From positions 1 through 42,789 of the forward strand of contig NZ_WHYR01000028.1 in NCBI RefSeq assembly GCF_009428905.1: a stretch of 42,789 bases of DNA, read 5' to 3'. Position 1 is the first letter of the stretch. Every line of letters starts with the position of its first letter. Position numbers and translations under genes: made by a program. This stretch comes from Desulfofundulus thermobenzoicus. GTDB taxonomy: Bacteria > Bacillota > Desulfotomaculia > Desulfotomaculales > Desulfovirgulaceae. Shown here piece by piece: positions 29,741 through 38,106 of the stretch. Below the pieces are notes generated by a model. It was not told where the DNA came from and did no database searches. It saw nothing but the letters and a program-made list of their open reading frames with translations.

Positions 29741-30616
29741 ATGAGTCTTGGGCAGTACAAGCCAATTGTTAAATGGGCAGGTGGCAAATCTAAAGTAGTT
29801 AAACAACTCTCTCAATACTTGCCTTTAGAATTTAACAACTATCACGAGCCTTTTGTGGGTAGCGGAGCACTGTTCTTTTATCTTTTTCCAGCATTGAAAT
29901 CAAGAAATGCCAAAGCCTTTCTCTCTGACCTCGTTGAGGAGCTTATAAATTTATATAAAGTTGTCAGGGACAATGTTTCAATGTTAATAAACATATCAAA
30001 AAAGCATATATATAATGAGGATTACTATTACACGATTAGGCAAACAGATCCTTCTAAATTGTCGGACATAGAACGAGCATCCAGAATTCTTTACTTAAAC
30101 AAAACGTGCTTTAATGGACTTTACAGGGTCAACAGCAAGGGCCAATTCAATGTTTCATTCGGCTGTTATGAGAACCCCAGAATCGTGGATGAGGAAGCAT
30201 TGAGAAATGCCAGCATTGCCTTTAAGTGCGCCGAGCTTATGGCGGGAGACTTCCAGTTGGTTCTGGATAACGCCCGGCCAGGTGATTTTGTCTACCTGGA
30301 CCCGCCCTACGTTCCTCTGTCCGCTACGGCTAATTTCACTGGATATACACGGGGATCTTTCGGCAAAAAAGAGCACGAGCGATTGAGGGAGGTGTTTCAT
30401 GAACTGGCCGCCCGGGGTTGTTATATCATGTTGAGTAATTCCAACACCGATTTTGTCCGGAAGCTTTATTCCGGCTGCAACATTAAAACCATTAGCGCGG
30501 CCAGGGCAATTAATTCAGACCCCACAAAACGGGGGAAAATAAAGGAATTGGTAATCCTATCATACCCTGACGAGTGCTGCAGCTGTTACGCTGAACAAAA
30601 TACGACAGTTCTATAA
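29741..30616 (+). CDS. dam: DNA adenine methylase (Dam/D12 class)
   Basis: 291 residues of the D12-class N6-adenine methyltransferase family, which usually modifies GATC. Visible in order: motif X (IVKWAGGKSKVVKQL, residues about 8-22), motif I (HEPFVGSGALFFYLF), the target recognition region, LNKTCFNGLYRVNSKGQFNV (a family signature), and catalytic motif IV (YLDPPYVPLS, near residue 186). ATG 29741 follows GGGGTG; an inverted repeat CCCCGC/GCGGGG (29698-29728) spans the candidate promoter region. No restriction endonuclease gene is next to it, so it is an orphan methylase, likely of mobile-element or phage type. Confidence 0.93.
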   Translation: MSLGQYKPIVKWAGGKSKVVKQLSQYLPLEFNNYHEPFVGSGALFFYLFPALKSRNAKAFLSDLVEELINLYKVVRDNVSMLINISKKHIYNEDYYYTIRQTDPSKLSDIERASRILYLNKTCFNGLYRVNSKGQFNVSFGCYENPRIVDEEALRNASIAFKCAELMAGDFQLVLDNARPGDFVYLDPPYVPLSATANFTGYTRGSFGKKEHERLREVFHELAARGCYIMLSNSNTDFVRKLYSGCNIKTISAARAINSDPTKRGKIKELVILSYPDECCSCYAEQNTTVL

Positions 30617-30629
30617 ACGCAATGGCATC

Positions 30630-30659
30630 CCGGCCTTTCGGCCGGATTTCTTCTTTTTT
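30630..30659 (+). terminator. Terminator after dam
   Basis: CCGGCC-TTTC-GGCCGG followed by ATTTCTTCTTTTTT. Confidence 0.8.
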
Positions 30660-30688
30660 AGGCTCATTTTAAAAAGGAGAGTGATCAC

Positions 30689-31741
30689 ATGCTGGCAACC
30701 GAACCAATCGCCAAACCGGCCGTACTGGCCATCGACGTGGGGTACGGGTATACAAAGGCAATTTCTTCCCTTGGCAAAAAAATCATCTTTCCTTCGGTCA
30801 TCGCTCCAGCCAGGGAACTGGCACTTGAAGCATTTCAAGGTGTAAACTTGCGGGATACAAATGTAGGCCACCTGGTGAAAATTATCCGGGGAACTGAAGG
30901 TGGCCCGGAGGAAGCCTACTTCGTCGGCGACCTGGCGCTCAGGGAAGGTGAAAATGTCCAGCACACCCTGGACCGGAACAAGCACGAGCATCCGATGCAC
31001 GACGTGGTACTGCTCACCGCCGCAGCTCTGTGCTGGGATTGGCCGCGCAGGCCGGCACTCTGGTCCTCCGGAAGCGTAAGACCCAAGCTGGTGGTTGGCC
31101 TGCCGGCTGGCGACTGGAGCAAAGGCCATGAAAAACTGGCCCGTCATATGGCCGGCCTGGCCGGCTGGGTGTCCGTCGATGGAAGCGAACCGGTTTGGAT
31201 TTCCTTCAACTATCCACTTGTCTACCCCCAGGGCGCCGCCGCCCTGTTGACCGCCCCTGATTTGCCGGAGGATGGTGTGACGGCGCTGGTGGACGTGGGC
31301 CGGAAGACGACCGACTGCGTGGCAGTAAAGATAGAGAACGGGGTATCCACCGGATTGGAAAAGACCATGTGCGGCAGTGTAAACCTTGGCGCGTCCGCCC
31401 TGGAAAAGGCCGTAGCGGAGAGCTTTAAGAACAAAACGGGTACGCTCCTGCCCCATGCCCAAGCGCTGGAGGCCATGCGCACCGGGTACGTCTGGTACCG
31501 CGGAGAGAGAATTGAGCTGACCGGGGAAATCGAAAAGGCCAAGAAGCAAACCGCCAGGGCAATCGCCGATGAAGTATTCAAGCTTTGGGGCAGTCGTGGG
31601 GAATTCGTGCGCAAGGTATACCTGGCCGGCGGCGGGGCGGAGGCGCTACCCCTGCTGCGGGAGCTTTTCCCGGCGGCGCAAATCCTGCCGGACGCCCAGT
31701 GGGCCAACGCCAGAGGTTTTTTGAAAGCTGGCGGGGCGTAA
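30689..31741 (+). CDS. parM: ParM/Alp-like actin family plasmid segregation protein
   Basis: 350 residues with actin-fold nucleotide-binding motifs: phosphate 1 (AIDVGYGYTKAISS, residues about 14-27), connect/phosphate 2 (ALVDVGRKTTDCVAVKI, about 200-216) and the adenosine motif (VYLAGGGAEALPLL, about 310-323). ParM-type proteins polymerise with ATP and push plasmid copies apart, attached through a ParR adaptor to repeats in parC. Here a repeat array and a small ParR-like gene follow directly. AAAAAGGAGAGTGATCAC precedes ATG 30689. The family also includes Alp and StbA proteins; exact subgroup not determined. Confidence 0.85.
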   Translation: MLATEPIAKPAVLAIDVGYGYTKAISSLGKKIIFPSVIAPARELALEAFQGVNLRDTNVGHLVKIIRGTEGGPEEAYFVGDLALREGENVQHTLDRNKHEHPMHDVVLLTAAALCWDWPRRPALWSSGSVRPKLVVGLPAGDWSKGHEKLARHMAGLAGWVSVDGSEPVWISFNYPLVYPQGAAALLTAPDLPEDGVTALVDVGRKTTDCVAVKIENGVSTGLEKTMCGSVNLGASALEKAVAESFKNKTGTLLPHAQALEAMRTGYVWYRGERIELTGEIEKAKKQTARAIADEVFKLWGSRGEFVRKVYLAGGGAEALPLLRELFPAAQILPDAQWANARGFLKAGGA

Positions 31742-31745
31742 TAAG

Positions 31746-32005
31746 TACCGGTAAGCGTGAAGCCATATCGCATAAAGAAAAAGACAACAAAACGGTGAAC
31801 ATTTACCGGTACAACAAGAGTGAAAGACCGTAATATGTACCGGTATATATCAGGCCGCATTGAATAAAGGAAACCGCAGTAAATCAGTGAATAAATACCG
31901 GTATGTTGAACATGAAGGGCAACAACTCAAACCAAAATTACCGGCAACGGAGGGGTATGTGTGGCGAATAAAACCTTACGGCGACTGGAATTGCGGTTAC
32001 CGGTA
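31746..32005. repeat. Centromere-like array of TACCGGTA palindromes
   Basis: The 8-bp palindrome TACCGGTA occurs exactly at 31746, 31804, 31838, 31896 and 31998, and as TACCGGCA at 31939. Start-to-start distances are 58, 34, 58, 43 and 59 bp. The array lies between the parM-like and parR-like genes and runs into the latter. By analogy with parC sites it should bind the ribbon-helix-helix adaptor. It occupies the 220-bp gap, which has no gene. Confidence 0.75.
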
Positions 32006-32224
32006 AACCATCCGGTATGGTTATATCCCCCGGGGCAGCGGGCGGCCAGGATCAGAGAGTGGATCGACCTGGCCCTGCGTTTGGAAGAGCGCCTGGCGCG
32101 AATTGAAGAAAAACTGGACGCCCTGGCGGCGGGCGGGATTACCGCCCCGGCGCCCGCGCCGGTGGAGTCGGAAAAACAAAAATCAAAACCACGTATCGAC
32201 CCAGCGATATTCCTGAAGCTTTAA
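31961..32224 (+). CDS. ParR-like DNA-binding adaptor
   Basis: 87 residues. The N-terminal RRLELRLPVNHPVWLYPPGQ and ARIREWIDLALRLEERLARI form a likely ribbon-helix-helix DNA-binding unit with a helical extension. A Pro/Ala linker follows, with a short basic-acidic tail (KPRIDPAIFLKL) that could contact ParM. Size, order and the flanking repeats fit type II partition (parM-parC-parR variants). GTG 31961 follows GGAGGGG at 31949-31955. Sequence similarity to known ParR is not evident by eye, so the call rests on context. Confidence 0.62.
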   Translation: MANKTLRRLELRLPVNHPVWLYPPGQRAARIREWIDLALRLEERLARIEEKLDALAAGGITAPAPAPVESEKQKSKPRIDPAIFLKL

Positions 32225-32279
32225 TTCTTAGGGGAAGGGATATCCTATTGGAAATTTTTGATGAAAGGTCGGTGTTGGT

Positions 32280-32645
32280 ATGTTCGAACCGGCATACGTC
32301 CGCCTGGCGCAGGCCGTCATAATCCAGGCCGTAAAAGACGCGGTTAATCCAATCAGGGTGAACGACCGTGACTATTCCGCCAGGCATATCAAAGGCGACG
32401 CTCGAAAATTTATCCGGAAGGCTGTTCGGGAGGACGGCTACGAGCGCGGCATATTCGAGCTGGCGGGCGTGGACCCCCGGCGGGTCCTGGCGCATCTAGA
32501 AGAAAGGGTGAAAGTGCATGTGGATCGCCGTAGACGTGGACAACACCGTGGCAAACACCAACCTGGAACTGGTGCGGATGTTCAAAATATCCCTGAAGAA
32601 ATACCCGGCCCCGGAGGTGCCGCCGGAATTCTTCTACGGCAGTGA
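32280..32645 (+). CDS. Small protein of unknown function with long C-terminal overlap
   Basis: 121 residues. The first 80 or so look like a compact helical protein (YVRLAQAVIIQAVKDAVNPI, DARKFIRKAVREDGYERGIF, GVDPRRVLAHLEERV), typical of small plasmid or phage proteins. The remaining 40 residues are Arg/Gly/Pro-rich and overlap the HAD gene by 128 nt in another frame. They probably exist only because an original stop codon near 32515 was lost. ATG 32280 has a weak binding site (GAAAGGTCGG). Family not recognised. Confidence 0.6.
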   Translation: MFEPAYVRLAQAVIIQAVKDAVNPIRVNDRDYSARHIKGDARKFIRKAVREDGYERGIFELAGVDPRRVLAHLEERVKVHVDRRRRGQHRGKHQPGTGADVQNIPEEIPGPGGAAGILLRQ

Positions 32646-33102
32646 AGGCATGCAACTGTTCCAAAAGGCGGAACCGTTCCCCCGCGCGGCCGAAACGCTG
32701 AAGACCCTGGCGGAGCTGGGTTACCGCATAGCCTACATCAGCTCCCGCCCCGGTGACGCCCTTTTTCTCACCGTGCGCTGGCTGCAGAAGCACGGCTTCC
32801 CGGCGGACCAGGTGCTGTGCGGCCTGGACAGGCGGGGGAAGGTGGAGGTGGCCACGAAAGAACTGCAGGTCGTGGCGGTTTTCGAGGACGACCCAGTGCT
32901 CGCGGCGGCCCTGCTCAACAAAGTGCCGGCGTTGTGGCTGAAAGACTGGCCGTACAACAGGAAGCTGCCCGCCGGGAAGGGCGCGAGATGGAACGCCGGC
33001 AGGGTGATCAGGTTCAGGGCCTGGGGCGAGGTGGAAAAGGCGGTGGTCACCAGCAACCCGGACCTGGCGGCCATAACCCGGGGGAAGGGGGAGAGGGAAT
33101 AG
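32518..33102 (+). CDS. HAD-superfamily phosphatase (5'-nucleotidase-like)
   Basis: 194 residues with HAD motifs: motif I (IAVDVDNTVANTNLELV, Asp nucleophile and Asp+2 near residues 5-9), motif II (AYISSRPGDALF, Ser near 76) and the acidic motif IV (VAVFEDDPVLAAALL, near 120-125). The lysine between them may be in CGLDRRGKVEVATKEL. The capless small form resembles phage 5'(3')-deoxyribonucleotidases, which act on nucleotide pools. ATG 32518 follows AGAAAGGGTGAAAG. The stop overlaps the GTG of topB by one base, so they share a transcript. Confidence 0.78.
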   Translation: MWIAVDVDNTVANTNLELVRMFKISLKKYPAPEVPPEFFYGSEGMQLFQKAEPFPRAAETLKTLAELGYRIAYISSRPGDALFLTVRWLQKHGFPADQVLCGLDRRGKVEVATKELQVVAVFEDDPVLAAALLNKVPALWLKDWPYNRKLPAGKGARWNAGRVIRFRAWGEVEKAVVTSNPDLAAITRGKGERE

Positions 33103-35474
33103 TGCGCACCCTGATCATCACCGAAAAACCGTCCGTGGCCCGGGACATCGCCGGTGTACTGGGCCGTTTCACGTCCAGGGACGGCTACCTGGAAAACGGG
33201 CAATACGTCGTCTCCTGGGCCTTCGGCCACCTGGTGGAACTGGCCGAACCGGAAGATTACGACCCGGCGCTGAAAAAATGGGACCTGGCGGCCCTGCCCA
33301 TCCTGCCGGAGCAGTTCAAACTCAACCCCATCCAAAAAACCAGGAAACAGCTCAACACACTAAAGAAACTGCTGCATTCCGATGACATCGACGCCGTCGT
33401 AAACGCCTGCGATGCGGGCAGGGAGGGGGAACTGATCTTCCGCCGCATCTACCTTGTTGCCGGTTGTAAAAAACCGGTCAAGCGCCTGTGGCTTTCGGAG
33501 GCCACCCCCTCCGCAATCCGGGAGGCCTTCAAAAAACTCCGTGACGGCCGCGAACTGGACAACCTGGCCACCGCCGCCAGGGTGCGGGCCGAAGCCGACT
33601 GGATTGTGGGGATCAACGCCACCCGTGCTTTCTCGGTGAAACACAACACCCTGCTCTCCGTCGGCCGGGCGCAGACTCCCACCCTGGCCCTGGTGGTGCA
33701 GCGGGAAAGGGAGATCAGGGCATTCAAACCCCGGCCGTACTGGGAAATCTGGGCCACCTTCCGGAAAGACACCGGCGAAACCTACCGGGGCAAATGGATC
33801 CGTGAGAAAACGGACCGGCTGCTCGACAAAGAAGAAGCGGCGGCCGTCGCCCGGGCAATCGGCCCCACCGGCAAAGTTACCCGGGTGGAGCAGAAGGAAG
33901 CAAGGGAACAGCCTCCCACCCTGTTCAACCTGAACGACCTGCAAAAAGAAGCAAACAAAAAATACGGCCTCACCGCCCGGCAGGCATTAGACGCGGCCCA
34001 GGCCCTGTACGAAAAGCACAAGCTTTTAACCTACCCCCGCACCGACAGCCGGCACCTGACGGAAGCCATCGCCCGGGACACCCTGAAAGAACGCCTGGCC
34101 GCACTGGCGGCGGCGCCCGAATACGCCGGCCTGGTCCCGGGAAACCCGCCTGCCCCGGGCGGGCGCTACGTAGACGACGCTAAAGTCACCGACCACCACG
34201 CCATCATCCCCACGGCGGTCAAACCGGACCTGTCCGCCCTGGGCAAAAACGAACGCCTGGTCTACGACCTGGTGGCCCGGCGCTTTTTGGCAATCTTCCA
34301 TCCAGACGCCAGATACGCTGTAACCAGAGTAACCACCGTATCCAACGGAGATACATTCATCTCCAAGGGCCGCGTGGAACTGGACCCGGGCTGGAAGGCG
34401 GTATACGGCAAACACGACGACCGGGAAGCCGGAAAGGACGACGAAGAACAGTCGCTGCCGCCCCTGATCGAGGGCGAAGCCGTAGCCGTGCAGAAAGCGG
34501 AAACTCCCGAAAAACAAACCAAGCCGCCGGCCCGTTATACCGAAGCCACCCTGCTGGCGGCCATGGAAAACGCCGGCCGCATGTTGGAAGACAAGGAAAT
34601 GGCCGAAACCCTCAAAGCCGCCGGCGGCATCGGCACCCCGGCCACCCGGGCGGCAATCATTGAAACGCTGATCAAACGGGGGTTTATCGAGCGGCAGAAA
34701 AAAGCCCTGGTGCCCACCCGGAAAGGCGAAACGCTCGTAGACCTGGTGCCGGAAGAACTGAAATCGGTGGAACTGACCGCGCGGTGGGAAGACGGGCTGC
34801 AGCGTATAGAGGAGGGGCTGGATGACGCCCGGTTGTGGCTGGTCGGCCTCAAAAACTTCACCTGGGAGGTGGTGCAAATGGCCAAAGAGCAGGAAGCGAA
34901 TGACGGGGTAAAACAACAAAAGGAGGTGCTGGGTAAATGTCCCCTTTGCGGCCGGGACGTGCTGGAATATGCCAAATCCTACGGCTGCAGCGGGTACAAG
35001 GACGGCTGCAAATTCGCCGTCTGGAAGGAAATCGCCGGCAAGAAAATCACATCCAACCAGGCAAAAGAACTGTTCCAGAAAGGCCGGACCGGTGTCCTCA
35101 AAGGATTCAAATCCAAAGCAGGCAAGAGTTTCGACGCCATATTGACCCTGGGGGAAGACGGCAAAGTCAACTTCGAATTTGCCGACCATGCCGCCCAGGC
35201 CCTGGGCAAATGCCCCTTATGTGGCAAGGACATCATCGAGGGGAAAAAAGGTTTCGGCTGTGTTGGTTGGAAGGAAGGATGCAAATTCGTCATCTGGAAA
35301 GAAATAGCCGGTAAGAAGATCACAGCCAAACAGGCCCAGGAACTCCTCCAGAAAGGCAAAACCGGCATAATCAAGGGCTTCAAATCCAGGGCCGGCAAGG
35401 ACTTCAACGCCGCGCTGGTCCTGGGAGAAGGCGGCAAAGTGGAATTTGAATTTGAAAAAAGGGGTGAACCATAA
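33102..35474 (+). CDS. topB: DNA topoisomerase III (TopB)
   Basis: 790-residue type IA topoisomerase that relaxes and decatenates DNA; plasmid and ICE versions are common. The Toprim domain starts LIITEKPSVARDIAGVLGRF and has the acidic cluster NACDAGREGELIF near residues 101-113. The cleavage domain carries the active-site tyrosine in LLTYPRTDSRHL (near residue 310). The C-terminus has two tandem copies of an 80-90-residue module. Each has a four-cysteine zinc ribbon (CPLCGRD...GCSG...GC and CPLCGKD...GCVG...GC) followed by FKSKAGKSFDAILTLGEDG-type sequence. GTG 33102 overlaps the previous stop; the stop abuts the next ATG (TAATG). Confidence 0.95.
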   Translation: MRTLIITEKPSVARDIAGVLGRFTSRDGYLENGQYVVSWAFGHLVELAEPEDYDPALKKWDLAALPILPEQFKLNPIQKTRKQLNTLKKLLHSDDIDAVVNACDAGREGELIFRRIYLVAGCKKPVKRLWLSEATPSAIREAFKKLRDGRELDNLATAARVRAEADWIVGINATRAFSVKHNTLLSVGRAQTPTLALVVQREREIRAFKPRPYWEIWATFRKDTGETYRGKWIREKTDRLLDKEEAAAVARAIGPTGKVTRVEQKEAREQPPTLFNLNDLQKEANKKYGLTARQALDAAQALYEKHKLLTYPRTDSRHLTEAIARDTLKERLAALAAAPEYAGLVPGNPPAPGGRYVDDAKVTDHHAIIPTAVKPDLSALGKNERLVYDLVARRFLAIFHPDARYAVTRVTTVSNGDTFISKGRVELDPGWKAVYGKHDDREAGKDDEEQSLPPLIEGEAVAVQKAETPEKQTKPPARYTEATLLAAMENAGRMLEDKEMAETLKAAGGIGTPATRAAIIETLIKRGFIERQKKALVPTRKGETLVDLVPEELKSVELTARWEDGLQRIEEGLDDARLWLVGLKNFTWEVVQMAKEQEANDGVKQQKEVLGKCPLCGRDVLEYAKSYGCSGYKDGCKFAVWKEIAGKKITSNQAKELFQKGRTGVLKGFKSKAGKSFDAILTLGEDGKVNFEFADHAAQALGKCPLCGKDIIEGKKGFGCVGWKEGCKFVIWKEIAGKKITAKQAQELLQKGKTGIIKGFKSRAGKDFNAALVLGEGGKVEFEFEKRGEP

Positions 35475-36286
35475 TGTCGGCTGTTATCAAACCCGAAGGT
35501 TTTATCCAGGAGCAAGAGCGATGGGAGTACCTGTATTTTGCGAAGCGGCGCGGATTTACCGTCCCCGCTAAGGTGGAAAAAGTCACCTTTCCGGACAACC
35601 TTGACACTGCCGTGTGGGAATTGGACCTGGGCGGCGGCGTAAGAGGCGTCGTCCCCGCCAGCGAATCCGGCCTGGACGACCAGAGCCTGATGCTCCACTT
35701 TGTCGGCCAGCAAATAGCCGTAAAAATCATCAATCTTGATCGCGAAAACGGCATTGCGGCCTGCTCCCGCCGTAAGGCCGTGACGGACGCCGCCGAGAAA
35801 TTGTTAGCCGCACTGAAGCCGGACATGGTGATCGACGTGATGGTTAAAGCTGTTTTTCCACGTACAAACGAAAAACCTGATCGCCTGATTGTGGACGCCG
35901 GCGGCGGCGTGCTGGTGGAACTCACCCGCAGCCAGGCCACAAAAAACCAGACAGCCCGCTTGACCGAGCTTTTCCGTCCCGGTCAGCCCGCAAAGGCAAA
36001 GGTTGTGCAGGTGGACGCGCAGACCGGCGTCATCCGGCTGAACATGGCCGACCTGGAAAGCGATCCGTGGGCCGGCCAGTACAAGCGCGGTGACGTGGTG
36101 GCCGGCACCGTGCTGGCCCAGCGGGACGGTCTGGTGTTCGTGGAAGTGAAGCCCGGCCTGATGGGAATCGCCTCCGCCCCGCTGCGGGGCTTGCTGCGGA
36201 GAGGTGAGCGCGTAGCCGTTATGGTTACGATGTTCGACCCGGCGGCGAAAAAAATGCACCTGCAGATACGCGGCAGATTGGCCTGA
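35474..36286 (+). CDS. S1-like RNA-binding protein of mobile-element type
   Basis: 270 residues with repeated OB/S1-like units: GFTVPAKVEKVTF ... RGVVPASESGLDD, PDMVIDVMVKAVFPR ... VVQVDAQTGVIRLNMADLES, and KRGDVVAGTVLAQRDGLVFV ... KKMHLQIRGRL. The spacing of the RGxVP and xVxxID/D segments fits degenerate S1 domains. Similar ribosomal-protein-S1-like genes are frequent in conjugative elements of Firmicutes, where their job is unknown. ATG 35474 overlaps the topB stop, implying coupled expression. It is not the housekeeping S1, which has four to six intact domains. Confidence 0.7.
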   Translation: MSAVIKPEGFIQEQERWEYLYFAKRRGFTVPAKVEKVTFPDNLDTAVWELDLGGGVRGVVPASESGLDDQSLMLHFVGQQIAVKIINLDRENGIAACSRRKAVTDAAEKLLAALKPDMVIDVMVKAVFPRTNEKPDRLIVDAGGGVLVELTRSQATKNQTARLTELFRPGQPAKAKVVQVDAQTGVIRLNMADLESDPWAGQYKRGDVVAGTVLAQRDGLVFVEVKPGLMGIASAPLRGLLRRGERVAVMVTMFDPAAKKMHLQIRGRLA

Positions 36287-36322
36287 ACCAGAACCGGAAG
36301 GGGAAGGAGACTGGCAGCCGGC

Positions 36323-36958
36323 ATGAGTAAAAATGTTAATTACGCGAAAGGAATTTCCATGGGAGCGGCCCAGTACAGAGGAGGAGACAGCGAATCCATA
36401 GATTATACCGGTAGAGCCTTCGAACTTATGGAGATACTGGCTGAAGCTACGGCATTGACTACCGGGGCAGCCGCCACCACATTGTCCTGCCATCGTAAGG
36501 TGGCCGGTTCGGCGTTTACCAGTCTATGGTGGTCGGGCATGGTTCGCTGGGTTAATGTGTTTGCCGAAATTGGGGAATATAAAGGGCAGTTTCGTCTTTG
36601 GTATCCAGCCGACGCCAGACCGCCGAAGGATGCTCAAGAAGCCTGCCGCCTGGCGGCGCTGGGTCTTTTCTATGCCCTGGCGAAAAACGAAGTACCCGGA
36701 TTCAAGTGGCGCGTGACTCGAAACGGAAAGAATGGCGTTACGGCGGAAATGCTATTCACTGTCTCCAACAATATATCCCGGTGGGTTATTGACGCCCCCC
36801 GCCGGGATGAGAACCCTATTCCAGGTGCTGATGTATATATTTTCCCGACCATCGGGGAAGGAAAAACTCTGACCCCGGTGGGGAAAATGTACACTGCGGA
36901 CGAATTGCTTTTCACGCCGGGCGAACTGCGCCGGAAAATTTTTCAGAGAACCTCTTGA
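36323..36958 (+). CDS. Protein of unknown function
   Basis: 211 residues. Soluble, mixed alpha/beta, with YTGRAFELMEILAEATALTT, a tryptophan-rich segment (FTSLWWSGMVRWVNVFAEIG), DAQEACRLAALGLFYALAKN and RWVIDAPRRDENPIPGADVY. No recognised motif. ATG 36323 follows GGGGAAGGAG at 36299-36308, about 14 nt away, with GGC..GCC between them; the spacing is unusually long and recalls, in weaker form, the hairpin leaders further downstream. Followed by an 800-bp gene-free region. Confidence 0.6.
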   Translation: MSKNVNYAKGISMGAAQYRGGDSESIDYTGRAFELMEILAEATALTTGAAATTLSCHRKVAGSAFTSLWWSGMVRWVNVFAEIGEYKGQFRLWYPADARPPKDAQEACRLAALGLFYALAKNEVPGFKWRVTRNGKNGVTAEMLFTVSNNISRWVIDAPRRDENPIPGADVYIFPTIGEGKTLTPVGKMYTADELLFTPGELRRKIFQRTS

Positions 36959-37749
36959 CAGCCGCCTGGCAACCTGCTAATTTTAAATCAATAAAAAAAC
37001 ACATTCTTTAAACCCCCTTGCCTATTCAGAATGTCTTCTTCTGGTACGGGTGGAAGCCCCGGAACGGCCGTCAGCGATGAGCAGGCGGATGCGTTGGCAA
37101 GGTGCCATGGGAAAAATTCCTCGCGATGAGCAGGGTGTACTCTCATGGCGGGCGCGTCACGGCGATGAGCAGACGCGCCATATCCTGGTCTCAGCGATGA
37201 GCAGAGGCTGGCGGTGGGACCCAACCGACATAGCGGGCAAAGGGGCGCGATCACAGTGATGAGCGGTGATTAGCCCTGCGTGGCCGAGCTGCAGAGGCCC
37301 CTGGGGTGAGCGGGTTGATACCCGCAGCGGCGGCGGAGATTTGGACACCCTCCCGAAGACGGCCGTAGTAGCCTCAGAGAAGGTTGTCCAGGTGCGCTCA
37401 ACACCCAAATACCGAGCTAACCCCCGAGGATATGTGGCCCACATACTTGGGACTATGAGCGGGCCGCCAGGGCGAAAAATAAACGCGGCGGCGGGAAAGG
37501 CATGTGGCGGACATGTCCATGGCCCAGCATGGTTAAACTGGGAAGTTCATGAAAAGAAGAAAAAGTGAGGGCATCATTGCGCCCTCATCCAGGGAGAACA
37601 CTTTGGCAGACGAAAGCAAGAAGCAACCGGCTTGCTCTGTTAAGGTGTTTTTGTCTTTTTTGCAAGCCCTTCCGCGGGCGTTGGAAACCAGCGCCCGCGG
37701 GAAAATCCCCGGGCGCTTCTATTTCGCAAGAAAGGAGGCAGTCCGGGAA
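36959..37749. other. Gene-free region with repeats and hairpins
   Basis: No convincing gene is visible over 790 bp, which is exceptional in this compact backbone. It holds five copies of GCGATGAGC-type repeats (37074-37265), GC-rich hairpins at about 37567-37587 (GAGGGC/GCCCTC) and 37672-37701 (CCGCGGGCG/CGCCCGCGG), and a tRNA-like segment near 37279. Candidates are a replication or transfer origin, or a structured RNA gene; the sequence alone does not decide. Confidence 0.5.
37074..37265 (+). repeat. Five irregularly spaced GCGATGAGCAG direct repeats
   Basis: GCGATGAGCAG begins at 37074, 37123, 37162 and 37194, and a variant GTGATGAGCGG at 37256. Each is preceded by a TCA/CTC-like triplet or close variant. 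Distances are 49, 39, 32 and 62 bp; the intervening sequences are unrelated. The irregular period excludes CRISPR and fits protein-binding iterons or repeated RNA motifs. Confidence 0.65.
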
Positions 37750-38088
37750 ATGTATGACGGCAAAGACCGGTGGCAAGAAGAAATGGCCCGCATCCGCCGT
37801 GCCCGTATCCGTTTTTCCAGGCATTGCTGGAAACGGATCAGGAAAAGAGGCATAACGGCGGAGGAACTGGCCGGCGTAATAAAAAGCGGGGAAATCATCC
37901 AGGGCCATGCGCCGGGGATGTACCGGAACAATCCGGATCCCGTGAGAGTAATTATGGGCCGTGGGAATGGTGAACGGATCCTGCACCTGGTTGTGGCGTT
38001 GCACGGGAAAACCGTGATTCTGGTCACAGCCTATGAGCCTGACCCGGAAATTTGGGAAAATGATCGCCGGACCCTCAGGCCCCGATAG
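37750..38088 (+). CDS. DUF4258-type toxin
   Basis: 112 residues with the DUF4258 pattern: RIRFSRHCWKRIRKRGITAE (the F/S-x-H-x-x-x-R-I-x-x-R-G-I motif), EELAGVIKSGEIIQGH, NPDPVRVIMGRGNGERILHL and VILVTAYEPDPEIWENDRRT. DUF4258 proteins have a RelE-like or BECR fold and are proposed RNase toxins; they are often followed by a YgiT-type zinc finger, as here. ATG 37750 follows AAAGGAGG at 37731-37738. An extension upstream to 37549 has no support. An internally deleted homologue lies at 21753. Confidence 0.8.
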   Translation: MYDGKDRWQEEMARIRRARIRFSRHCWKRIRKRGITAEELAGVIKSGEIIQGHAPGMYRNNPDPVRVIMGRGNGERILHLVVALHGKTVILVTAYEPDPEIWENDRRTLRPR

Positions 38089-38106
38089 TAAAAGGAGATG
38101 CGAATC

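Noticed and set aside
34026-35189. 387-codon minus-strand frame opposite topB
   Set aside because: Antisense shadow of topB with biased composition (Gly, Phe, Gln) and no motifs.
37074-37265. CRISPR array or hammerhead ribozymes from the GATGAGCAG repeats
   Set aside because: The repeats are 11 bp at irregular spacing, so not CRISPR. The hammerhead core needs CTGANGA and GAAA, and the bases here are GCGATGA.
37270-37330. tRNA-like segment (GCGTGGCCGAGCTGCAGAGG, then GGGTTGATACCC)
   Set aside because: It recalls the D-arm of Ser/Leu tRNAs and a T-arm, but it lacks TTCGA, has no plausible acceptor or anticodon stem and the distances are wrong. At most a decayed tRNA fragment.
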